DNA from: Delphinapterus leucas
Taxonomy: Eukaryota > Chordata > Mammalia > Artiodactyla > Monodontidae
Length of the DNA: 64,000 nucleotides
Assembly (NCBI RefSeq): GCF_002288925.2
Contig: NW_022097999.1
Span: 15,350,654-15,414,653 of the forward strand
Direction: 5' to 3'
A model generated the notes under the pieces. The model was given only the letters and a program-made list of their open reading frames with translations, was not told the DNA's origin and ran no database searches. Below, in pieces: positions 31,621 through 41,621 of this stretch (the first letter of the stretch is position 1; each line of letters opens with the position of its first letter). A program made the position numbers and the translations under genes.

Positions 31621-33784
31621 CCAAGCCTCGGCTTCCTGAGCGCTTGTCTCCAGAGGGTTCAAGGCTTTCCGGTTGCAGTCCCCACTGCAGACTCTAAAGG
31701 GAGGTTCTAGAGTCATGGGACAAGCAGCCCCACTCCCCAGCGTGTGGGCGCGATGTCAGCGGTCCTCCATGGACACGAGCACTAGTTGGAGCCCAAATGG
31801 GGTTCGGCTCCAGTTTCTGGCTCTCTGGACTCCCAGTCCAGGGCTCTCCCCATCTCTTCAGCTGGGGACGGTAAGGACAGCAACTCAGGGGTTGAGTCTA
31901 GTCTGCGGTCCAGCCCTCTTGGTGACCCTGCCCTGCTCCCCCAAATCCTAGGCCTCCTTGAGCCCATCAGGCTCTGAGCTTGGCCCCCGTTGTCCCCATT
32001 TGGTCTCTGGGCTCAGAGGAGGGAAGGGTCCCCGGGGACAGCCACCACCTGTGGCCCCAGCGCTATCCCCTCTGCAGCGCCAAAACTTCATCTCCTCAGC
32101 CTTCCAGAACCTGCAGGCAGTGCCCTCAGAGGTCGCTCTGTTTGCCTTGGCTCCACAGCCTGCTTCCCCAGCAAGAAGCCGCTAGAAAGGAAAATAAAAC
32201 AACAACAAAAAGCCTTTTGATCTGCCAACGGACGTCCCCGTCCAACCCTGTAGGAAGGTGGAAACCACCCTCTGTAGTGACTTGCTGGCCTCCCTCTCAC
32301 AAGTGTTCTCCAAAGGCCCCCAGGGTCTTTCAGAGACCCCACCTAGCCCAGGCTCCTGGACCCCATGAGATGAAAGGGTCAAAACGACATCTGTGGGGAC
32401 CAAGTGGGGATGGGCAGGGGGCAGGAAGAGGCCAGAGAGGACCAAGCAACTATGGGAGAGAGAAGATGGCCACTGACCCAGCTGGCCACTCCACAGTAGG
32501 TGGTCTCCACAGATTGTCTGCTGGGTGGAGCGGCAAGAAAGAGGTGTGTTCCAGAAAAGCAATTCAGTTTGCCCGTAGGGAATCAGGCAAAAACATCATG
32601 GCTGTCCACGCAGGGATATACTAGTCATCCATCACAAGAGGACGTGGTAAGTAAATGACACGTGAGCTGTGCCTCTCCCCTACACGGTGGTCCACCCTGG
32701 AGACCCCCTACAGCTTCAGGGGACAGTTCCGCTCACTCTGGTAGCCCCTACACAAGCACCTCCTTCAGTCTCTTGGCTTGAAGGCAGCCTGGAAGCTTCC
32801 AGAAGTTGATGTCCCCAGGAGCAACCCTCAACCAATGAGAGACGGAAGTCAGTGACCACTCGCTGGGTCGATTCTGAGGTGTGCTTCACACAGTCCCTGG
32901 GAGGGTCCTCAGTGGAACAGGGCCCCAGGTGCCCACAGCGGGAGGCTGCTCATTAGGGCATCTTTCGTTGGCTCCCCTCCCCTCCCTGCTCACTCACCTC
33001 TCTGGAACCAACCTCATCATATATAAACTCTGCGTACCCAGATCCATGCTCAGGGTCTGTTTTTGGAGACCCCCAACTAAACCAAGGCAGAGGTGTACGT
33101 GCTAAGACGGAACAATTGAGAAAATGCAAGATGCAGAGTTGAAGGGATGGAACGCCGCAGGGTATGTAGGAATGGCAGGCACCATGTACACAGCTGTGCT
33201 CATTTACTGGGAGAACAACTCTGCAGAGACGGGGCTGCTCACACTGGTGGTCTCTCGGTGAGGAGACCGGCTTAAGGCTCAGTTTCCATTGAATACGCTT
33301 TTGATCTATTTCCGTATCCTCTTACTATGTTTACTCTGATTATTTTTTCCTTAGGTCTTTCACCAGTAAAAAGTGATTCATTTCAAAGAGCTTGTGATAA
33401 CTACTGGAAAATCAAATAAATGAACTACGGAGAGGGAGAAAATCCCAGAATCGATAATCCTCCTCACTTCCTAGAACGCTCCCACTTCCTTCTCACCTCC
33501 TCATACCCCTGGCCTCCCTCTGAGCCCGCATGCAGGACAATAGGTCCCAATTCCCTTAGGGGTTAGACAGCTGCCATTGAACAGGGGATTAAGGACTGGA
33601 GGGGAGCAAAGGGCCAGGTGAGAGGCCTCCAAGACCCCAGATTCTGATTTTCTCCCACTCTGGCTGTTAAGACATGGACTGGCTCCAACAGGGAAGACCC
33701 TGGTGTCCCACAGAGGAGCAGAGCCAGGGAACAGACCATGTAATGCTGGAGAGCAGGCTTGGGGTTCAGACCTCCTGAGTCTTT
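31621..33784. other. Long unassigned, repeat-poor stretch
   Basis: About 2.1 kb with no named repeat and no splice-framed coding segment on either strand. Plus-strand ORFs up to 214 codons (31,980-32,624) are GC-driven and overlap other ORFs in all frames. It could hide non-coding regulatory sequence. Confidence 0.4.
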
Positions 33785-34017
33785 AAAGAGATGATTAAAT
33801 TAAAATGAGGCTTTTAGGGCAATCTGACTAATGCCCTTATAAGAAGAGATTTGGACCCCCAGGGGACACCAGAGGTTCATGTGCACAGAGGAAAAACCCT
33901 GTGAGAACAGTAAGAAGGCAGCCTTCTGCAAACTAGGAAGAGACCTCAGAAGAAACCAAGTCTGCCAACACCTTGATCATGAGCTTCTAGCCTCCAAAAC
34001 TGTGAGAAAATAAAACT
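33785..34017 (+). mobile_element. MaLR (MLT1-type) LTR fragment
   Basis: 'taatgcccttataagaagag' near 33828, 'aagaaggcagccttctgcaa' near 33912, 'aacaccttgatcatgagctt' near 33967 and 'tgtgagaaaataaa' near 34000 follow MLT1 LTR order. The 5' part is lost. These LTRs come from extinct ERVL-related retrotransposons. Confidence 0.75.
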
Positions 34018-34250
34018 GATAAGAATTAACTTATTTAGTCCTCACAACAACCCAATAAATTAGGTATTATTTTTAGTCCCATTTTATGGACGAGAAAATG
34101 ATGAACGGAGAGGTTGAGTAACTTGCCCAAGGCTACGGAGCTGGTGAGTCGTAGAGCTGGAACCGTAAACCATTCTATTGGATGAGATTAGACTCGTTAA
34201 GTGCCTGGCACACTGAAAGTGATCAATAATGTCCGCTGTGCTCATTACCC
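34018..34250 (-). mobile_element. MIR SINE, with a second short forward MIR end
   Basis: 'atttagtcctcacaacaacc' near 34033, 'cccattttatggacgagaaa' near 34078 and 'gaggttgagtaacttgccca' near 34111 are reverse-complement MIR. From 34190 'gttaagtgcctggcacactg' is instead a forward MIR 3' end. Confidence 0.85.
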
Positions 34251-34267
34251 AAGACAGCCTGAAAAAG

Positions 34268-34740
34268 ACTGGTCTACAAAGGGAAAAATGGAGGGAGGCA
34301 TTTTGTGAGCACCTGCCAGGTGCCTGGGATGGATGAGCAAAGACAGACAGGGTCCCTGCCCTCCAGGGGTTACGCTAGAGCGGGGGAGATGGAAGTTAAA
34401 TAATCACACAGACAAGTCAACAATTGCCCAATCGTGACTAACTCCTGTTAGGGAGGGGATGGTGGAGCAATCAGAGCCAAAAAGTGGGAAATTTGTCCCA
34501 CTTGGGAGTCCAGGAGGGCTTCTTGGAGGAGGTGATGGGATCCAAAGGATGAAGAGGAGTTGGGTAGTTAAAGAGGGAGGGAAAGCATTGCAGGGATGAG
34601 GGAAGAGCATGCAGAGCAGACCTGTTTGGGTTGGGGCAAGGTGGCTGGTGGGCTGGAGCAAAGGGAGGCAGGCCTGGGTGAGGGAGGGGCAGAGGCTGCA
34701 AGAAAGCCTTCTGAACACAGGTGAGAAGCTATTGAAGCGC
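34268..34740 (-). mobile_element. L2 fragment, minus strand
   Basis: 'ggtccctgccctccaggggt' near 34351, 'caggagggcttcttggagga' near 34511, 'ggagggaaagcattgcaggg' near 34576 and the decayed 'agagcatgcagagcag' follow the reverse complement of the L2 3' kilobase. Confidence 0.75.
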
Positions 34741-34744
34741 TTCC

Positions 34745-34965
34745 GAGAGGGCGCGAGGCGGCTAGCACAATCACATTACACAACAGATGTTTTCCCTAAC
34801 AAAGTGCGTAAGTCGAACTTCAGTAAACTGACTTTTATTTTTAAGGCAGTAGGGACGAACGGGAATCTGAGCGTTAATCTGTCTGTAAATTGGATGAGGA
34901 TCCTCTGATCCATCTGGCATTTTCACAGATCCGGCCGCCTCGAGTGAGGTACACCTGTTAGGTAG
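34745..34965. promoter_or_regulatory. Candidate conserved regulatory block
   Basis: A sharp change from L2 to complex repeat-free sequence with preserved CpGs ('gagagggcgcgaggcggcta' near 34745) next to AT-rich words ('gacttttatttttaaggcag' near 34830). Regulatory function is an inference. Confidence 0.3.
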
Positions 34966-35369
34966 TAATACCAGAGGAGGACTGGCCTTCCATGTGTCAG
35001 AGTGTGGGCGGGCATCTCTGCTGGTCGAGGCTGTCTGTTCCCCCATAAGTCGCAGGGACACCTGATACTGCAAACGTGGCTTTCCCCATGGAGCTACCAC
35101 ACAGCCTGTTTCCTGGTGACCACGACTTTCCAGGCCGCCCTTCCCCATCTCCCCCTCATCCTCCACGCTTTAACTTGTCCTTACTTCCACGGGGAGGCCT
35201 TCGCTGCCCCCGCCCCCAGATGTAAGTGCCTTTCATGACTCCCCACTGGCACCCCTGGCTCCCCACTGGATTTGTCTCCATGCTGTCCGCAGTGCCCCCA
35301 CCTAAGGGGCGTTACGGGTAGAGGTCTTGGTGCATAGCAAGGAAGGATGCGATCCCTAAGAAGCTATGA
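34966..35369. other. Unassigned sequence
   Basis: About 400 bases; nothing recognised. Confidence 0.4.
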
Positions 35370-35559
35370 CTAAGAATTCATCATTCATTCCCTCACTCAT
35401 TCATTCTGCGTGTATGAACGTCTACGAACATCTATTCAGTCCCAGGCACTGAGCTACACACTGCAGGCTCCGTGGAGACTGAGACAGACAGGTCTCTGCC
35501 CTCATTCCACTGAGGGAAACAGATCATAAATAAAATAATTAGAATAATTCCAACATTCA
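35370..35559 (-). mobile_element. L2 3' end, minus strand
   Basis: 'attcattccctcactcattc' near 35384, 'cccaggcactgagctacaca' near 35441 and 'ggtctctgccctcattccac' near 35491 are the reverse complement of the L2 terminus. Confidence 0.75.
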
Positions 35560-35644
35560 ATGAATACTTTTCAAGTGCCACCTTCAATCCTAAAAGATAC
35601 ATTTATGCATTTTGATCTTATTTTATCTTCATAAAACCTTATGA

Positions 35645-35743
35645 GGGTGATCATTTCGCAAAATATACAAATATTGGATAATTATGTTGTACACCTGAAA
35701 CTAATATAATGTTTTATGTCAATTACACCTCAATTAAAAAAAA
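35645..35743 (+). mobile_element. Short L1 3'-end insertion
   Basis: 'tacacctgaaactaatataa' near 35691 and 'gtcaattacacctcaatt' plus poly(A) form a common L1 3' terminus. A perfect 12-bp duplication 'aaaaccttatga' lies at 35633-35644 and 35744-35755. At only about 99 bp it is a severely 5'-truncated copy. Confidence 0.85.
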
Positions 35744-35773
35744 AAAACCTTATGAAGTGAAATGGTGGTACAG

Positions 35774-35991
35774 GGACTTCCCTGCTGGTCCAGTGGTTAA
35801 GAATCCACCTTCCAGTGCAGCAGACACAGGTTCAATCCCTGGTCGGGGAACTAAAATCCCGCACGCCGCAGGGCAACTAAGCCCCTGTGCTGCAACAAAA
35901 AGACCCTGCATGCCACAACGAAGATCCCGCATGCTGCAACCAAGATGCGACACAGCCAAATAAATAAATAATTATTTAAAAGAAATAAATA
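35774..35991 (+). mobile_element. Older CHR-related tRNA SINE
   Basis: It starts 'ggacttccctgctggtccag', a variant shared with older whale/ruminant-type SINEs, and ends in an 'aataaataaata' tail. The 14-bp duplication 'aaatggtggtacag' (35760-35773) / 'aaacggtggtacag' (35992-36005) has one mismatch. Confidence 0.9.
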
Positions 35992-36090
35992 AAACGGTGG
36001 TACAGAGAAGTTAAGTATCTTGTCAAAGGCCAAACAGAGGCCATGGACTGTGGCTGAACTGGGACTTGAACCCGGGCCCTTATGTTCAGA

Positions 36091-36624
36091 ACTCCTAACC
36101 CCCATGGCGTGTTGCCTCTCACACTTTCAATGCATGGGGATGAGGCGGTGTATCTGAAGCCTCGGCCTCCACAGCTGAGCCTCCAAACCCTCCTGGGCCC
36201 CTGTGAGATGGGCGCCAGAGCTGGGAGCCTTGTCTATTTCCTCCTAGGCCCCCTTCTCTTGCAGAGAAGTCCAGACGACCTGCCAGGGAAGAGGAACCCA
36301 ACTTGCCGTCATCACAGTGACTTCCGGTGCTAAAGGTGAACCCAGGATAAAGAGCGAGAACAATTCATCTGGACCAGATATTTTCAGCCCGAGAGGAGAT
36401 GGAGATGGCAGGCAACTCCAGAAAGACGAGTTGAGAAAAACGTAAATGGTGCCTTTCACGCAGGTCCTTTCAAATCATTACTTCTAGAAAACATCCTATC
36501 TGCAACTGGTTATAATTCCCATGCACCCATGTTTCTTAAGCCCACACTAACACCCAGCACCCTTCCAGACCTGTTGGGAGGGAAAAAATATGGAAAACAG
36601 CATCTGACAAATGTTAGCAGTGGA
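36091..36624. other. Unassigned sequence
   Basis: About 530 bases; nothing recognised. Confidence 0.4.
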
Positions 36625-36745
36625 CAAAGTGTGTCTGATGCAGACACTTACTCTTTTGATCTTAGAGCTAGGCCACGAGGTGGGTATAAATCCTCACTTT
36701 ATTGATAAGAAAACTGAAATGTACAGAGATTAATTTTCTTGTTAC
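36625..36745 (-). mobile_element. MIR fragment
   Basis: 'tcctcactttattgataaga' near 36692 then 'aaactgaaatgtacagagat' is reverse-complement MIR, joined head-to-head to a forward MIR. Confidence 0.7.
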
Positions 36746-36844
36746 TTACTAGTTGTATAGTTGTGTGACCTTGGGCAAATTACAATACCTAGCCTCTTGG
36801 GTTGGTTTTCTTGGCTGTTAAATGGAGCGATAACAGTACCCACC
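36746..36844 (+). mobile_element. MIR SINE, cut by an LTR
   Basis: 'gttgtgtgaccttgggcaaa' near 36760 and 'aaatggagcgataacagtac' near 36820 are forward MIR. It stops exactly at the MaLR LTR. Confidence 0.8.
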
Positions 36845-37253
36845 TGTTATGGATTGAATGGTGTGCCCCACGTATCCTAACACCTGGTATGTATGAATGT
36901 GATCTTATTTGAAAGCAGGCTCTTTGCAGATGTCATCAAGTTCAGATGAGGTCATTAGGCTCTAATCCAATGTGACTGGTGCCCTCATAAGAAGAGGAAA
37001 GCTGACCTGGTGCAGCTACAGGGAGAACGCCGTGTGATGACGGAGGAAGCGGCTGGAGTGATGTGCCCACGAGTCAAGAACACCAAGGATTGCCAATAGC
37101 CACCAGAAGCAAGGAAGGAAGAACCCTCCCCTAGAGCCCTGCTGACACCTGATTTTGGACTTTTAGCCTCCAGAACTGTGCGAGGATGAATGTCTGTGGT
37201 TAGAAGCCCTCAATTTATGGTACTTGTTACTGCAGCCCTAGGAAACCAACGCA
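36845..37253 (+). mobile_element. MaLR (MLT1-type) solo LTR, complete
   Basis: It starts 'tgttatggattgaatggtgt' and ends '..aaccaacgca', i.e. TG...CA, 409 bp. It contains 'ctctaatccaatgtgactgg' near 36960, 'gattgccaatagccaccaga' near 37089 and 'ttagcctccagaactgtg' near 37163. The flanking 5-mers 'ccacc' (36840-36844) and 'tcacc' (37254-37258) match at 4 of 5. No internal proviral sequence remains. Confidence 0.85.
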
Positions 37254-37258
37254 TCACC

Positions 37259-38159
37259 TCACCGCGCTCTTGAGCTGGTCCACAGCTCTGCCCCAGTGTT
37301 TCGGGGTGAGGGACTGCAGAAGCTGACGTCTGGGGGCAGAGTGAATGAGATGTGTTTTAGGGACCCCACGTGCCTGACTCACAGCCTAACCGGCCTGCCT
37401 CCCACCAGCACTTTTCAAAGAAGCCAGGAGCATCCTGGTGCAGCTACAGTGGGAGGCCACTCTCTCAGTGCCCCCAGGAACAAGCATCCACTATGCCAGG
37501 GGGCCATGGGCCACCTCCAAATCCCGTCTTGGGAAGCCATACTCTCTCAAAGACCCCTCCACCCTGGTGTCCAGCTCGCCAGTTATTCCTGTGAGGTCTT
37601 TTGCAGGGGACAGTAAATCCCCATTATTCAAGGCGTGCTTGTATTTTGGCTGAAGAAGTACCTCATTCCCCTGGGGGCTAAAAACTCAGACAAGATGAGT
37701 ATCCTGGGCTGGCCCTGCTGGAGAGAGCCCTAAATGTCAGGCACCAGGTGGTGGCGGGCTGCCCCCCAGGAGGCTGAGGCACACTTGGCTAGCAAGAGTG
37801 CTGCAATCTGTCCTAGCCAGAGAGGCAGCCACCCGGGAGGGGGGCTGCTCTCGGCAGCACCCTCAGGCCCCGCGCCCACAGTGGTAATTAGCCGTGAAAA
37901 GACGGGCCTAAATCCAAGGGCCGGGGCTCCAAATTCTTCTCCCATTTCAAATGGAAGCCATAGTAGTTCAACTATTATGAACTAGAGAGCCCAGCCCCAG
38001 GCCACCCAGGATGGGAGCCCAGAGCCTCTCCATCCAAGAGATGGGAGTGACAGGCGTGTGCGCAGGGGCGGGAGGGGGGGCACTTGGAGCCTCTCCTCGG
38101 GTGCTGGCCCCTTGCCAAAGGCATCTCTCGTTTCTTACTCAAGTGGGCGAGGAGCGATG
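37259..38159. other. Unassigned sequence
   Basis: About 900 bases with no gene or named repeat. The block 'tagttcaactattatgaact' near 37965 is a short inverted repeat of little significance. Confidence 0.4.
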
Positions 38160-38320
38160 TGTAAACATATTGATACCTACTAGGTGCCAGGCACTTGATC
38201 AGCTTTATAGCTTTCTACATTCTTCCCATTTTACAGAGGAAAAAACAGGCTCAGAGAGATAAACAAGTGTTAAAGTAGAGGTGTCAGGATTTGAAGCTAG
38301 GTCTGACCACCTTGCTGTTC
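38160..38320 (-). mobile_element. MIR SINE
   Basis: 'ctaggtgccaggcacttgat' near 38180, 'ttcccattttacagaggaaa' near 38223 and 'ggctcagagagataaacaag' near 38248 are reverse-complement MIR. Confidence 0.85.
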
Positions 38321-38974
38321 TCAGAAAAACAGGGCTAGAAACCCTCATCAGGCCCCCTCTCTTTACCTGCCCAACCCCACAAGGAGTGAAAGGGGCCAGC
38401 AGGAGGCTGCATAGATGTGACAGGAAGCACAGGTAACCTTCTGTGTCATTTGGGGGACACCTCAAAGCTTGAATGCACAGCAGTTCCCAAAGTCGTGTAT
38501 ATGGAGCCGAAATTCCTATGGCTTTCACTATGAATATTTAAAACTAAGGCTTCTCATGTCCTTACACTACTCCCTCAGCTTCCAGATAGTTCCTGCAGCC
38601 TCCCCCCACCCACCGCCTTCTCTGCCCCTGGCCCTTCTCCCCCTGCCCCATGCACACACAGAAGATGAATACAGAAGCTCTTCCCCATTAGGGCATGGGA
38701 GGAGGAGACAGGAGCAGAAGTAGGTGCTGGAGGGTCCTGGAAGAAGTTCTAAGAGCAGTAAACTTCAATAAGGCAAAGGAGACCATGGGAGCTCTGGGGT
38801 GAAGGTCAAGGGTCTGGCTTAGTGCCCTTGCTGTGTGCTCACTGGCCAGCCCCTTGGCCTCTACAAGCCACCCCTCCTCCAGTGTATTATGGGCACTATA
38901 TGATCTGTCCAGAGATCATTTCCATGGACATGGTCTGTAATCTCTAAAGAGCAATGCACATCAGGGATCATTAA
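38321..38974. other. Unassigned sequence
   Basis: About 650 bases. A heavily decayed forward MIR may lie near 38,815-38,960 ('ccccttggcctctacaagcc') but I cannot support it well. Confidence 0.4.
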
Positions 38975-39090
38975 GGAAAGGAAGCATCCATGTTTTAAGG
39001 ACTATGCGCCAGGTCTATACTAGAAGCTTTAAATGCATCACCTCAATTAATCCTCAAAGTACTCTATCCAGGAAATATAAATGCAGGGAG
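38975..39090 (-). mobile_element. MIR fragment
   Basis: 'aatgcatcacctcaattaat' near 39031 followed by 'cctcaaagtactctatccag' is the reverse-complement MIR 3' half. Confidence 0.65.
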
Positions 39091-39093
39091 TTA

Positions 39094-39250
39094 GTGCTCA
39101 GTAAACACCCAGCCTCCCTTGCAGCGGGTTTCAGGCCAGGTGACAAGTGCTCAGTAAATACCCAGCCTCCCTTGCAGCTGGTTTCAGGCCAGGTGACAAG
39201 TGCTCAGTAAATACCCAGCCTCCCTTGCAGCTGGTTTCGGGCCAGGTGAC
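39094..39250. repeat. 53-bp minisatellite, about 3 copies
   Basis: The unit beginning 'gtgctcagtaaa' and ending 'ggccaggtgacaa' starts at 39094, 39147 and 39200. Copies differ at only a few bases (aaacaccc/aaataccc, gcgggt/gctggt, tcaggcc/tcgggcc), so the expansion is recent. The unit overlaps the start of the LTR-like repeat that follows. Confidence 0.95.
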
Positions 39251-39555
39251 AGTTCTGACCAATGGACTGGAGCTGAAGTGATGTGTGTCACCTCCAGGGG
39301 ACACAGTGGAGCGTTAGTGTGCCTTTTCCTTTTCCATTGCTCTCTTCGCCTTCTGCGGTAACCATGGATGCCACATCCTCCTGGAAGTGCAGCTGTGAAG
39401 ATGGTGGAGTCACCATCCGCCTGCATCCCTGAGTAACTGTGTACAGCAGAGATCCATGTTAGACAAGTAACGTAAGTGAGAATTAAACCCACAAGGTTAA
39501 GCCACTGAGAGTCTGGGGTCATCTGCTGTGGCCGCTGGTATTACTTAGCTTAACA
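39251..39555 (+). mobile_element. MLT1-like LTR fragment
   Basis: 'ctgaccaatggactggagct' near 39255, 'gaagatggtggagtcaccat' near 39397 and 'gttaagccactgagagtctg' near 39495 resemble the body and end of a MaLR-type LTR. The subfamily is uncertain. Confidence 0.55.
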
Positions 39556-39680
39556 CTCTCATTGTTGCTGTTATTCTGCTTTTCACAAATACGGAAACCA
39601 AGGCCACATAGCCAGAAACAAGATGCAAGTTCACATCTGTGACTCCAACACACATCCTCTTTCAATTACAACCTTTTGTT
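39556..39680 (-). mobile_element. MIR fragment
   Basis: 'cttttcacaaatacggaaac' near 39579 then 'caaggccacatagccagaaa' is reverse-complement MIR. Confidence 0.6.
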
Positions 39681-39904
39681 GCTGAATAAGATCATCCCCT
39701 TCCTGTAAGCAACCTTGTCCCAAAAAGCTCCTACCCCTCAGTGTCCCCAGGATGGCTGAGTAGCCAATGCAGGATGAGAAAAGAGAATCTCATAAAACAC
39801 TCTGAGCCTGGGAAATGAGCAAAAGCCGGGGGGAGGGGGCCCAATCGCATCTCAGGGCAATCTTTTCTGGGGCTTTGGAGCTCACAGGAGGGTTCGATAG
39901 GAGA

Positions 39905-40125
39905 GGAAACGTCACAGAGTGGTTTCGAGCACAGAAGGGAGAATCAGACCAACCTAGGATCAAATTCCAGTCCTACCACTTGCTCCCTTGATTTTTCTGA
40001 GCCCTGCTTCCTAATCTGTAAAATGGGGACAATATCTGAACCGACTTTGAGGGTGGAGGTGAGATGAAGCATTGTCTAGCTCCCGGCCGATGGTGAGCAC
40101 TCCTCAAATGTCTGCCACAGTAAAG
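39905..40125 (+). mobile_element. MIR SINE, nearly full length
   Basis: 'gatcaaattccagtcctacc' near 39958, 'ctaatctgtaaaatggggac' near 40011 and 'tggtgagcactcctcaaatg' near 40091 follow forward MIR order. Confidence 0.85.
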
Positions 40126-40690
40126 ATCGTCACTGGGACGGCTCAGAGAACAGCCTTTGCTGGAGGGAGATGAGGCCGAGGTGCAGTCAGAGGCTGCCCC
40201 GCCAGGATGGCTGACGCAGCCCAGACAGCAGACCTGGCCCAGCTCGCATCCCTGCAAGAGACCGAGGGGCAGAACACAGAGAGCGAAGCGGGGCCAGCCA
40301 GACACAGTGCGACGCAGCAGAGGAGCCAGATTATTTATTTTAAAGTCGAAAGTGTCTTCTAGGAGGATGGCCTTTTATTTGGGTGAATCTGGGAGTTATC
40401 AGCTTAAACTCATTATCTGTACATATGGTCTTTGTACTATAGTTAAGGGTGGGAAACAAAGGATGGAAGGGAAAGGATGGGCATACACTAGCTGATGAAA
40501 TATCATCCCTCAAGTGCCAGTAACCAGGACATGTTCAGTGACATCACATTGGGCTTCCTGCCACAAGGATGGGGCTATCATGAGAATACTCACAAGATTT
40601 TAACTCTGGAGTCCCTCAGTGAGGCAGGGAAAGGAAGAAAAAAAAAAAGAAAAGCAATTTGTTTTATTCACCCTTGTCTTCCACATCAAA
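40126..40690. other. Unassigned sequence
   Basis: About 560 bases including an A-rich stretch near 40,636-40,655; nothing else recognised. Confidence 0.4.
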
Positions 40691-40692
40691 AG

Positions 40693-40730
40693 CAGACACA
40701 CACACACACACACACACGCACACACACACT
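40693..40730. repeat. (AC)n microsatellite
   Basis: About 19 'ac' units with one 'gc' interruption; a plausible polymorphic marker. Confidence 0.95.
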
Positions 40731-40796
40731 GTGCCCAAAAATATCAGAGCTGGAAAGGATCAACGTTGATCCCTCCCTCCCACTTCACAATAAGAG

Positions 40797-40825
40797 TATT
40801 AGTAATAATAATAATAATGACAATG
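40797..40825. repeat. (TAA)n microsatellite
   Basis: 'tattagtaataataataata' and onward, merging into the left edge of the next MIR. Confidence 0.9.
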
Positions 40826-41055
40826 ATGACTGTGATTATTTGTTGAGCATTTACTACCTGCTGTGCACTGTGCTAAGTGTTTCACATGTTTTATCTCGTT
40901 GACATTTCACAACACTCTGATACAGTATAATTAGTCCCATTTCACAGATGAGGAAACTGAGGCACCAGAGGTTGAATGGCCTAAGGTCACACAGCTATTA
41001 AGTAGAAGAAAGCCGACATTCAAACCCAGGCAGCCTAACCACCTCACAATGCTGC
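40826..41055 (-). mobile_element. MIR SINE, nearly full length
   Basis: 'ctgtgcactgtgctaagtgt' near 40861, 'cccatttcacagatgaggaa' near 40937 and 'ctaaggtcacacagctatta' near 40981 are a well preserved reverse-complement MIR. Confidence 0.9.
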
Positions 41056-41059
41056 GTCT

Positions 41060-41205
41060 AGAGAAATAGGGAAACTGAGGCTCAGAGAGGGGTGGTGAGT
41101 CACTCGAGGTCCCACAGCTCCATGTATAACAGAATTGGGGCTAGAACACAAGTCTCCTTACTCCTGGTCCAGTTGGTCCAGTGACCTTTCCACTCCATCC
41201 TGTTG
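41060..41205 (-). mobile_element. MIR SINE
   Basis: 'agggaaactgaggctcagag' near 41068, then 'ggtcccacagctcc' near 41108 and 'gtccagtgacctttccactc' near 41175. It is a second minus-strand MIR in tandem with the previous one. Confidence 0.8.
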
Positions 41206-41405
41206 CCAATCAGTATGTACACACACGCATAGGACTAGTGAACATGCTGTTGCTCAGCTCCAAGTTGTTCAGTTACTAATTAAACTAGCAGTCTTGGGTA
41301 CAAACAAGGGGCAAGGGCTGGACCTTAAGGTAACAGGTGCTGAGATGAAAGAACTGCTTTGCCAGCTGCAAACACTGGGACAAATCTCCCTCTCCCTCTC
41401 TTTTT

Positions 41406-41608
41406 TTTTTTTTTTTTTTTTTCGCGGGCCTCGCACTGCTGTGGCCTCTCTCGTTGCGGAGCACAGCCTCCGGACGCGCAGGCTCAGCGGCCATGGCTCA
41501 CGGGCCCAGCCGCTCCGCGGCATGTGGGATCTTCCCGGACCGGGGCACGAACCCGTGTCCCCTGCATCGGCAGGCGGACTCTCAACCACTGCGCCACCAG
41601 GGAAGCCC
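41406..41608 (-). mobile_element. CHR-type SINE, short young form
   Basis: The minus strand starts 'gggcttccctggtggcgcag' (ending at 41608) and has a poly(A) tail (T run 41406-41422). The perfect 13-bp duplication 'tccctctcttttt' is at 41393-41405 and 41609-41621. It is nearly identical to the copies at 2.4 and 50.5 kb. Confidence 0.95.
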
Positions 41609-41621
41609 TCCCTCTCTTTTT

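Larger units (their letters stand above)
35560..36090 (-). mobile_element. MIR SINE carrying two later insertions
   Basis: The left part ('ttttatcttcataaaacctt' near 35621) and right part ('gagaagttaagtatcttgtc' near 36005, 'tgggacttgaacccgggccc' near 36060) form one minus-strand MIR split by an L1 scrap and a SINE. Confidence 0.75.

Noticed and set aside
31980..32624. Plus-strand 214-codon ORF
   Set aside because: It overlaps other long ORFs in different frames and strands; no domain and no conserved-looking codon pattern.
37965..37985. Inverted repeat 'tagttca...tgaacta' as a nuclear receptor site
   Set aside because: A 7-bp spacer inverted repeat is not a standard receptor arrangement, and short palindromes of this size are expected by chance.
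39094..39250. CRISPR array
   Set aside because: The repeats are contiguous 53-bp tandem copies without spacers, in mammalian DNA.
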